Shown here: in pieces, positions 6,175-11,835 of the stretch
Position numbering within the stretch: the first letter of the stretch is position 1
Layout of the letters: every line of letters begins with the position of its first letter
Assembly: GCA_001873005.1 (NCBI GenBank)
Contig: MNYE01000071.1
Span: 1-13,731 of the forward strand
Source of the DNA: Dehalococcoidia bacterium CG2_30_46_9
GTDB taxonomy: Bacteria > Chloroflexota > Dehalococcoidia > GIF9 > AB-539-J10
Length of the DNA: 13,731 nt
Direction of reading: 5' to 3'
The notes under the pieces: generated by a model
The model's database searches: none
What the model was told of the DNA's origin: nothing
The model's input: the letters and a program-made list of their open reading frames with translations, nothing else
Position numbers and translations under genes: made by a program

Positions 6175-8206
6175 CATTCTACTGACAGGGGAAACTTTGA
6201 GCGAAGTGAGTGAAGTATTGACTGCTTATGACCTAAATCTCTTTGGCGAGGGTAATCACCATTATATTTATGAGAAGCTGGGGGCTCATATCCTCTCTTT
6301 GTCATTGCGAGCCCCTTCGCTTCCTGTCATTCTGACTCCGAACGAAGTGAAGAGGAAGAATCTCTTGACGCTCAGGGCAGGCTCCGGCGAAGCAATCTCC
6401 GGCGTTCACTTCGCTGTATGGGCTCCGAACGCAGAAGGAGTAAGTGTGGTGGGAGATTTCAACCAATGGGATGGTGGGAGACACCAAATGCGACTGTTGG
6501 GAAACTCCGGTGTATGGGAGGTATTTATCCCGGGTCTACGAGAAGGGGAGCTATACAAATACGAGATCAAGACTAGAAACGGTGATGTCTTGCTCAAGGC
6601 AGACCCTTATGCCTTTCGCTGTGAAGTGCCACCGAAAACAGCATCAATTGTCTGGGACATCTCGGACTACAAATGGAAGGATGAGGAATGGATGCGAGAA
6701 AGGGATGCTACCGCCCCTCGCCAGATAGAGGGTGGAGTGGACGAGGGCCACCCTCTGGATAAGCCAATATCTATCTACGAAGTCCATCTCGACTCCTGGA
6801 TGCGTAATCTGACCTACCGCGAGCTAGCCGAGAAATTGGTAGATTATGTTGTCAGAATGGGCTTTACCCATATAGAACTCCTTCCTGTTGCTACATATCC
6901 TTACGACCCTTCGTGGGGATATCAGGTAGCTGACTACTTTGCCCCTCATGGTAAATTCGGCATACCGCAGGACTTCATGTATTTTGTTGATACCTGTCAC
7001 CAGCATAATATAGGAGTAATACTTGACTGGGTGCCGGGACATTTTCCCAAGAATGATTTCGCCCTGGCGTGGTTTGATGGCACGCATCTCTACGAACATG
7101 CGGATTCAAGGCTTGGAGAGCATAAGGAATGGGGCACTCTTGTCTTCAACTATGGCAGAAATGAAGTCAGGAATTTCCTGGTCTCCAATGCCATTTACTG
7201 GTTAAAGAACTATCACATTGATGGACTCAGGGTGGATGCCGTAGCCTCGATGCTATACCTGGACTATGCTAGAAAAGAGGGAGAATGGATTCCTAATAAG
7301 TATGGTGGCAAGGAAAATTTAGCAGCTATTGACTTTATTAGAAGACTTAACGAAGTCGTCTATGGTTACTATCCTGGAATATTGATGATAGCTGAAGAGT
7401 CCACCGCCTGGCCTATGGTATCCCGGCCTACTTATATTGGCGGACTGGGCTTTGGACTCAAGTGGAACATGGGATGGATGCATGACACACTGGAATATTT
7501 CGGCAAAGACCCCATTAACCGCAAGTATCACAATGAGCTGCTGACCTTCTCTCTTCTCTATGCTTTCTCGGAGAACTTTATCCTGCCCCTCTCCCATGAC
7601 GAGGTAGTGCATGGCAAGGCATCATTGCTCTCTAAAATGCCCGGAGATTTATGGCAAAAATTTGCCAATTTGAGAGCTCTCTATGGCTACATGTTTGGGC
7701 ATCCCGGTAAAAAACTATTGTTTATGGGAGGAGAGATTGGGCAATGGAAAGAGTGGGATTACAATGGGAGTCTCGATTGGCATCTTCTGGAATATGAGCC
7801 ACATAAAGGGTTGCAAAGGTTCATTCAGGATTTGAATCGGCTTTACCGCTCTCAACCGGCTTTATATAGTATTGATTTTCACTGCTCAGGCTTTGAGTGG
7901 ATTGATTTCCACGACGCTAGTAGTAGCGTTATTTCTTTTCTGCGTAAGGGCACAAAAGAAGGAGACATAGTGGTCTTTGTGTGTAACTTTACACCTGTGC
8001 CACGGTATGGCTACAGGATAGGAGTCCCCCTCCCCGGCTTTTATCGTGAACTAATAAATAGTGATTCGGAGAATTACTGGGGCAGCAATATGGGTAATTC
8101 TGGTGGTGTATATGCCGAGGACAAATCCTGCCACGGCAGACCATTCTCCCTCAATTTAACACTGCCTCCTCTAAGTGTGCTAATATTAAAACCTGAAAGG
8201 AGGTGA
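6149..8206 (+). CDS. glgB: 1,4-alpha-glucan branching enzyme (GH13)
   Basis: This 685-aa enzyme forms alpha-1,6 branches in glycogen. A CBM48 domain (about 85-170: [11 protein letters not shown]...[10 protein letters not shown]) precedes the GH13 barrel. Catalytic motifs are complete: DWVPGHFP (293-300), [10 protein letters not shown] (359-368, nucleophile D363), AEESTAWP (415-422) and [11 protein letters not shown] (479-489). The C-terminal beta domain ends at 685. Two segments are repeat-derived. Residues 1-9 (MHDPKGSHY) are read from repeat B, so the native start may instead be TTG at 6197 or GTG at 6206, which follow AGGGGA. Residues about 48-84, between YEKLGAH and GVHFAVW, come from a family D-like insertion of about 100 bp with the frame preserved; relatives have only a few residues there. 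The 3' end carries the ribosome site of the next gene. Confidence 0.93.
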   Translation: MHDPKGSHYILLTGETLSEVSEVLTAYDLNLFGEGNHHYIYEKLGAHILSLSLRAPSLPVILTPNEVKRKNLLTLRAGSGEAISGVHFAVWAPNAEGVSVVGDFNQWDGGRHQMRLLGNSGVWEVFIPGLREGELYKYEIKTRNGDVLLKADPYAFRCEVPPKTASIVWDISDYKWKDEEWMRERDATAPRQIEGGVDEGHPLDKPISIYEVHLDSWMRNLTYRELAEKLVDYVVRMGFTHIELLPVATYPYDPSWGYQVADYFAPHGKFGIPQDFMYFVDTCHQHNIGVILDWVPGHFPKNDFALAWFDGTHLYEHADSRLGEHKEWGTLVFNYGRNEVRNFLVSNAIYWLKNYHIDGLRVDAVASMLYLDYARKEGEWIPNKYGGKENLAAIDFIRRLNEVVYGYYPGILMIAEESTAWPMVSRPTYIGGLGFGLKWNMGWMHDTLEYFGKDPINRKYHNELLTFSLLYAFSENFILPLSHDEVVHGKASLLSKMPGDLWQKFANLRALYGYMFGHPGKKLLFMGGEIGQWKEWDYNGSLDWHLLEYEPHKGLQRFIQDLNRLYRSQPALYSIDFHCSGFEWIDFHDASSSVISFLRKGTKEGDIVVFVCNFTPVPRYGYRIGVPLPGFYRELINSDSENYWGSNMGNSGGVYAEDKSCHGRPFSLNLTLPPLSVLILKPERR
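6301..6399. repeat. Family D-like repeat inserted in glgB
   Basis: The segment starts GTCATTGCGAG, has an internal TGTCATTCTGA...CGAAGTGAAG...GAAGAATCTC part and ends GCGAAGCAATCTC. These are the same sequence words as the noncoding element at 2332-2431 and other widespread bacterial repeats. In glgB it is read through without a stop, adding about 35 residues rich in L, R, S and K before the CBM48 domain. The exact borders are uncertain by a few bases. Confidence 0.65.
8196..8206 (+). promoter_or_regulatory. Strong Shine-Dalgarno overlapping the glgB stop
   Basis: AAAGGAGGTGA is a near-perfect match to the anti-SD of 16S rRNA and ends in the glgB stop TGA (8204-8206), 3 nt before the ATG at 8210. 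It suggests that glgB and the small downstream gene are translated as a coupled pair with high efficiency. Confidence 0.8.
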
Positions 8207-8209
8207 AAA

Positions 8210-8521
8210 ATGCCAGCAGTAGTAAAAATAACCAGGGAAGAGGCACAAAGGCGGTTAAGCGATGTTTCTATGGAATATGCTTTCTTCTGCCATGACGGAC
8301 GGAGACTGCATAACCTGGCTGAGCTAGAGGATGCTCTGGCAACTATGTCTGATGAGGTATTCGCTTACCACTCCGGTAAAGACAAGAGCGATTTCAGCAA
8401 CTGGGTCAGGGATGTCATAAAAGACGAGACACTGGCAAGGCAGCTTAGCCAGACCAGCACCCTTGTCCAGGCAAAGAAAGTAGTAGAGCAAAGAATCGCC
8501 TTTTTAAGTAGCAAAATCTGA
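8210..8521 (+). CDS. DUF5752-like small protein of the glycogen cluster
   Basis: This 103-aa soluble protein has no signal peptide or membrane span. Its pattern (YAFFCHDGRRLHNLAELEDAL at about 22-42, then MSDEVFAYHSGKDKSDFSNWVRDVIKDETLARQL) matches my memory of the DUF5752 family: a short FxFxxGxxLxNLxEL segment, a helix, a conserved H, a D-F-x-x-W-V helix and a D-x-x-L-A motif. A function is not established. Position, 3 nt after glgB with the strongest ribosome site in the window, argues for a role tied to glycogen metabolism, for example binding an enzyme or glucan, but that is inference. Composition is normal, with no inserted repeats. A repeat-rich gap separates it from glgC. Confidence 0.7.
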   Translation: MPAVVKITREEAQRRLSDVSMEYAFFCHDGRRLHNLAELEDALATMSDEVFAYHSGKDKSDFSNWVRDVIKDETLARQLSQTSTLVQAKKVVEQRIAFLSSKI

Positions 8522-8560
8522 AAAACCTCTTTGCCGTATTAATGTCATTCCGAAAAACCT

Positions 8561-8618
8561 TTAGTCCTGAACTTAATTCAGGATTACCTTGACCCTGATG
8601 CTGAAACAAGTTCAGCAT
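8561..8618. repeat. Two family C hairpins before glgC
   Basis: The first hairpin (TCCTGAACTTAATTCAGGA, 8565-8583) lies in a 24-nt stretch identical to 3912-3935. The second (ATGCTGAA-ACAAG-TTCAGCAT, 8598-8618) has the same core as the palindrome in glgP. The gap 8522-8674 otherwise holds only the glgC ribosome site (AAGAAGGTGAT, 8658-8668). Confidence 0.65.
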
Positions 8619-8674
8619 GACAATATTATTGGGGCAAGGATTTATGTAGTTAAGCACAAGAAGGTGATAGGCAA

Positions 8675-9817
8675 ATGGAAAAAGTATTGGCTATGATTCT
8701 TGCGCTTACACAGTATAACCCTCGCTCTCTAGCGCAGCATATTGGCGTCGGGCGGCCCTGGGATCTGGATAGGACCAAGGGTGGGGTAGTTATGCTTCAG
8801 CCCTATTCAAGCACTAATGGAGAACACTGGTATGGCGGCACAGCCGACGCTATCTATCAAAACATGCACTTCGTTCAGGATAGCCATGTTGATGAAATTT
8901 TCGTCTTAGCTGGCGACCACGTTTACACTATGCGCTATGACCATGTTATTGCCGCCCACCGCAATCGCCGGGCTGACATTACCGTAGGAGTAGTCGAAAT
9001 ACCCTTGGCAGAGGCTGGGCGCTATGGCATTGTTACTTTAGACCATACGGAAAGGATAATCGCCTTTGAAGAAAAACCAACTGATTCCAAGAGCAATCTC
9101 GGTTCTATGGGTATCTATGTTTTTAATAAAAATGCCCTTATGGAGGTTCTCGAAGAGGCGCACGGGAGAGAGGCTCACGATTTTGGCCGTGATATTCTGC
9201 CAAGTGTGTTGAGCGATTATAAAGTTTATGGTTATAGACATCGGGGATACTGGCGCGACGTAGGCACCATAGAATCTTACTGGCAAGCTAATATGGACCT
9301 TATCGTTGACTTGCCTCAGTTAAACCTTTATGACCCCAATACTGAGATAAGGACTGTTTTTAACAATATGCCTCCAGTGAAACTGGGTCCCAAAGCTCAG
9401 GCAGGCCGAAGCCTTATCAGTCACGGCTGTATCATAAATGGCCTAGTATTCAACTCGGTGCTCTCCCCGGGAGTCTGTGTGGAGGAAGGTGCCCAGGTAA
9501 CAGATTCCGTCCTATTTGATGATACTACTATATGCAAGAATGCTATTGTTCACCGCTCTATTGTTGATAAGCAATGCTGGATAGGTCCCGGATGTCATGT
9601 GGGTTACGGTGATGATTACACTCTCAACAAGGACGAGCCCGATTATTTGAATTGTGGCATTACTGTCGTAGGCAAAGGGGCTAAACTGCCACCGGGGCTG
9701 AAGGTGGGCCGGAATTGTCGCATTGGATGCTGGGTGGAAAGAAGTGACTTCGACGATGATTTTCTTCCCAGTGGTAGCACTGTGGAAAGAAAGACGCAAA
9801 AGAAATATCGCGTGTAG
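8675..9817 (+). CDS. glgC: Glucose-1-phosphate adenylyltransferase lacking its nucleotide-binding loop
   Basis: GlgC makes ADP-glucose from ATP and glucose-1-phosphate. This 380-aa product has WYGGTADAIYQN (52-63), the catalytic-type FVLAGDHVY (76-84, D81), FEEKP (131-135, K134 for Glc1P), SMGIYVF, HDFGRDILP and GYWRDVGTIESYW, followed by a complete left-handed beta-helix domain to about residue 370. The N-terminus reads MEKVLAMILA and jumps straight to LTQYNPRSLAQHIG. In family members about 45 residues lie between these, including GGxGTRLxxLT and AKPAVxFGGKYRIIDF, which bind ATP and allosteric effectors. The loss is exactly in frame at 8704/8705. Family knowledge predicts an inactive catalytic subunit. 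The ribosome site and start are good, and the stop TAG is the first codon of repeat B. A real deletion and an assembly collapse both remain possible. Confidence 0.9.
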   Translation: MEKVLAMILALTQYNPRSLAQHIGVGRPWDLDRTKGGVVMLQPYSSTNGEHWYGGTADAIYQNMHFVQDSHVDEIFVLAGDHVYTMRYDHVIAAHRNRRADITVGVVEIPLAEAGRYGIVTLDHTERIIAFEEKPTDSKSNLGSMGIYVFNKNALMEVLEEAHGREAHDFGRDILPSVLSDYKVYGYRHRGYWRDVGTIESYWQANMDLIVDLPQLNLYDPNTEIRTVFNNMPPVKLGPKAQAGRSLISHGCIINGLVFNSVLSPGVCVEEGAQVTDSVLFDDTTICKNAIVHRSIVDKQCWIGPGCHVGYGDDYTLNKDEPDYLNCGITVVGKGAKLPPGLKVGRNCRIGCWVERSDFDDDFLPSGSTVERKTQKKYRV

Positions 9818-9860
9818 TGCGACCCTTCAGGGTCGTGCACGAGGCTAAAGCCTCGCACTA
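9815..9860. repeat. Family B double-hairpin element, copy 2 (glgC/glgA junction)
   Basis: This is the reverse complement of the element at 6121-6174 except for an 8-bp deletion at the centre and one T/C change in the CGACCC hairpin loop: 46 bp, ends TAGTGCGA and TCGCACTA. Its TAG is the glgC stop; a GTG at 9817 inside it opens an extended glgA frame. Confidence 0.75.
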
Positions 9861-9876
9861 CAAAGCACGCTACAGT

Positions 9877-11340
9877 ATGAAAGTCTTATTTATCGCCGCG
9901 GAAGCCTCTCCTTTAGCCAGAGTCGGGGGATTAGCCGAGGTGGTAAGCTCCTTAGCCAGAGCTCTCACCACCATGGGACACGAAGTACGCCTGATATTGC
10001 CTCATTATGGCTGTATCAAGGTCCTAAGTCCAAGGTCCAAAGTCAAAGAACTTGCCGCTTTGAACCCCAGACCTAGGACATCGGACATAGGACCTCTAAA
10101 AGTTAGCTTTATGGGGCGCTCCGAGCCAGCAACCTTAAAAATGACAACTCTAAAAGAAGAGATACCGGTATATTTGGTGGAAAACGACCAGTATTTTGGT
10201 GGTCCAGAGGTATATACGGATAATGACCTGGAGCGTTTCCTTTTCTTCTCGCTGGCTATCCCTGGTATCCTTTCCCGGCTTGATTGGCGTCCTGACATAA
10301 TCCATTGCCATGATTGGCATACCTCCTTAGTGCCTCTATGGCTGAAAGAAATTGGCTGCGTCTTTCCCACTGTGTTCACTATTCATAATCTGGCATACCA
10401 GGGTGCTTTCAACCAGCAATTTCTGGCTGTCTCGGGCTTAAGTAAAGTCTGGCAGAAGCATATTCCCAATGATGCTCCTACTCCATCACTCAATTTTATG
10501 AGTCAGGGAATTCTTTTGGCTAACATTGTAACTACAGTCAGCCCTACCTATGCCGCTGAGATCCTGACTCCCGAATATGGCGAAGGACTGGAGCACTTGC
10601 TAAGGTATCGCCAGAAGGAGCTTTATGGTATTGTTAACGGCATTGACTACGAAGAGTATAACCCCGCCACCGACCATTATTTGGTGACAAATTACAACTC
10701 ATTTACTGTAGAGAAGAGGGTTGCCAACAAGATTGCTTTGCAAAAGAAGGCTAATTTGCCTCAAGACGTTGATGTGCCATTGATTGGCATGGTATCCCGC
10801 CTTGATGAACAGAAGGGATTCGATTTATTGCTGCCAGCTATGGAATCCCTTATGGGAAAAACAAAAATACAATTTGTTATTCTGGGCAAGGGTAGGGAGT
10901 ATTATCAGGAATTGTTGCGGGAGGCAGAGCAAAAATATCCAGACCGGGTGGCAGTGTTTGTCACCTTTGATGACTCACTGGCTCATCTTATTTATGGTGG
11001 CAGCGATATGTTTTTGCTGCCCTCACGCTTTGAGCCCTGCGGATTAGGGCAGCTCATAGCTATGCGCTATGGTGCTATCCCGGTAGTGCGGCACACCGGT
11101 GGCCTGGCTGACACTGTCCAGGATACCGATGCCAATATAGAGAAGGGAAATGGCTTTGTCTTTCAAGACTATCACCCCGCCTCACTAATAGAAGCGGTCA
11201 AGAGAGCTGAGGGGTTTTTTTATCATAAGGATGCCTGGCAAAAGTTGATGAAACGGAATATGCTGCTGGATTTTTCCTGGGAAGCCTCAGCAAAGATGTA
11301 CCAAGATATCTATCGCAAGGCTATCAAAAGGCAAAAGTAA
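9877..11340 (+). CDS. glgA: Glycogen synthase (ADP-glucose type, GT5)
   Basis: GlgA transfers glucose from ADP-glucose to growing alpha-1,4-glucan. From ATG at 9877 the protein is 487 aa; E. coli GlgA is 477. Motifs: ARVGGLAEVV (14-23), HDWHTS (145-150), VTTVSPTYAAEI (238-249), GIVNGID (251-257), SRLDEQKG (307-314), FEPCGLGQL (385-393) and HTGGLADTV. R15 stands where E. coli has K15, an ADP-glucose-binding lysine; the change is conservative. The open frame extends back to GTG at 9817, but those 20 codons are mostly repeat B, and MKVLFIAAEASPL is the family-typical N-terminus, so I chose 9877 despite a weak ribosome site. Residues 49-73 derive from an inserted family E element (10020-10094), placed between the first beta-alpha units, an area of variable length. 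The end (AIKRQK-stop) merges into family A sequence. Confidence 0.93.
   Translation: MKVLFIAAEASPLARVGGLAEVVSSLARALTTMGHEVRLILPHYGCIKVLSPRSKVKELAALNPRPRTSDIGPLKVSFMGRSEPATLKMTTLKEEIPVYLVENDQYFGGPEVYTDNDLERFLFFSLAIPGILSRLDWRPDIIHCHDWHTSLVPLWLKEIGCVFPTVFTIHNLAYQGAFNQQFLAVSGLSKVWQKHIPNDAPTPSLNFMSQGILLANIVTTVSPTYAAEILTPEYGEGLEHLLRYRQKELYGIVNGIDYEEYNPATDHYLVTNYNSFTVEKRVANKIALQKKANLPQDVDVPLIGMVSRLDEQKGFDLLLPAMESLMGKTKIQFVILGKGREYYQELLREAEQKYPDRVAVFVTFDDSLAHLIYGGSDMFLLPSRFEPCGLGQLIAMRYGAIPVVRHTGGLADTVQDTDANIEKGNGFVFQDYHPASLIEAVKRAEGFFYHKDAWQKLMKRNMLLDFSWEASAKMYQDIYRKAIKRQK
10020..10094. repeat. Family E element inserted in glgA
   Basis: This 75-bp segment is bounded by GGTCCTA (10020-10026) and TAGGACC (10088-10094). 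It shares AAGGTCCAAAGTCAA and AGGACATCGGACATAGGACC with 12444-12509 in the GH57 gene. Its length is a multiple of three and it starts on the third codon base in both genes, giving the same peptide words RSKVK and PRTSDIGP. Confidence 0.8.
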
Positions 11341-11440
11341 AAATGCAAAATACGATAAACCCTAAGCACGAAATTCTAAATGAAAATAAAATTGCAAAAA
11401 TCAAAATGCAAAATGACAAGTCAAAATTCAAAGATGAATT
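11341..11440. repeat. Family A left arm of the four-helix-bundle unit
   Basis: AT-rich sequence with CTAAGCACGAAAT (from 11364), AAAATCAAAATGCAAAATGA and AGTCAAAAT matches the left half of the palindromic element at 3759-3915. The first part overlaps the glgA end, and the rest is translated as the N-terminus of the four-helix-bundle frame. Confidence 0.6.
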
Positions 11441-11777
11441 CAAGAGTCGCGTGTACAAATTTGCATTGGATGTAATAGGATTTATGGAGCAATTGCCCAT
11501 GGAACAAACTTCGAGGATTATAGGTGACCAGTTGTTACGAAGCGCTACCAGCATTGGCGCTAATGTGATTGAGGCTCAGGCAGCTTCCTCAAGAAAAGAC
11601 TATACCAATTTCTTCAATTATGCGTTGAAATCGGCAAACGAGTGCAAGTTCTGGTTGGGATTGCTTAGAGATTCTGGCCATGGCAATAAAGAGACTGTTA
11701 ATAAACTTCTAAAAGAGACCACAGAGATTGCCAATATACTTGCCACCAGCGTTCTGACCTTGAAAGGAAGGAAATGA
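11343..11777 (+). CDS. Four-helix-bundle protein (23S rRNA intervening-sequence protein family)
   Basis: The 144-aa frame contains the four-helix-bundle signature from about residue 30: KDEFKSRVYKFALDVIGFME, LPMEQTSRIIGDQLLRSATSIGANVIEAQAA and SSRKDYTNFFNYALKSANECKFWLGLL. This is the PF05635-type family first seen in 23S rRNA intervening sequences and related to the diversity-generating retroelement accessory protein Avd. Function is uncertain; relatives are basic, oligomeric and probably bind nucleic acid. The first 21 residues (NKIAKIKMQ-like, rich in N and K) are translated from the family A repeat, so ATG at 11406 is an alternative start. AT-rich inverted arms flank the gene, suggesting that gene and arms moved in as a unit between glgA and the second GH57 gene. 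Its composition is more AT-rich than the neighbouring enzymes. Confidence 0.85.
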   Translation: MQNTINPKHEILNENKIAKIKMQNDKSKFKDEFKSRVYKFALDVIGFMEQLPMEQTSRIIGDQLLRSATSIGANVIEAQAASSRKDYTNFFNYALKSANECKFWLGLLRDSGHGNKETVNKLLKETTEIANILATSVLTLKGRK

Positions 11778-11835
11778 GGTATTTTTGCATTTTGGACTGT
11801 AATTTTGATTTTTTATTTTTAATTTTTGATTTTAG
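11778..11835. repeat. Family A right arm of the four-helix-bundle unit
   Basis: The reverse complement reads AAAATTAAAAAT..., AAAATCAAAATTACAGTCCA and AAAATGCAAAAAT, parallel to the arm at about 3787-3840. It ends exactly at the TTG start of the second GH57 gene (11836), with a TAG triplet immediately before it. Confidence 0.6.

Noticed and set aside
9817..9876. N-terminal extension of GlgA from GTG at 9817
   Set aside because: Those 20 codons are mostly repeat B, and the family N-terminus begins at the ATG at 9877.
11343..11777. Intervening sequence within a 23S rRNA gene
   Set aside because: The protein family is known from such sites, but the flanks here are glgA and a GH57 gene, with no rRNA sequence.
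11343..11777. Diversity-generating retroelement, given the Avd-like fold
   Set aside because: No reverse transcriptase, template repeat or variable repeat is visible in the window.
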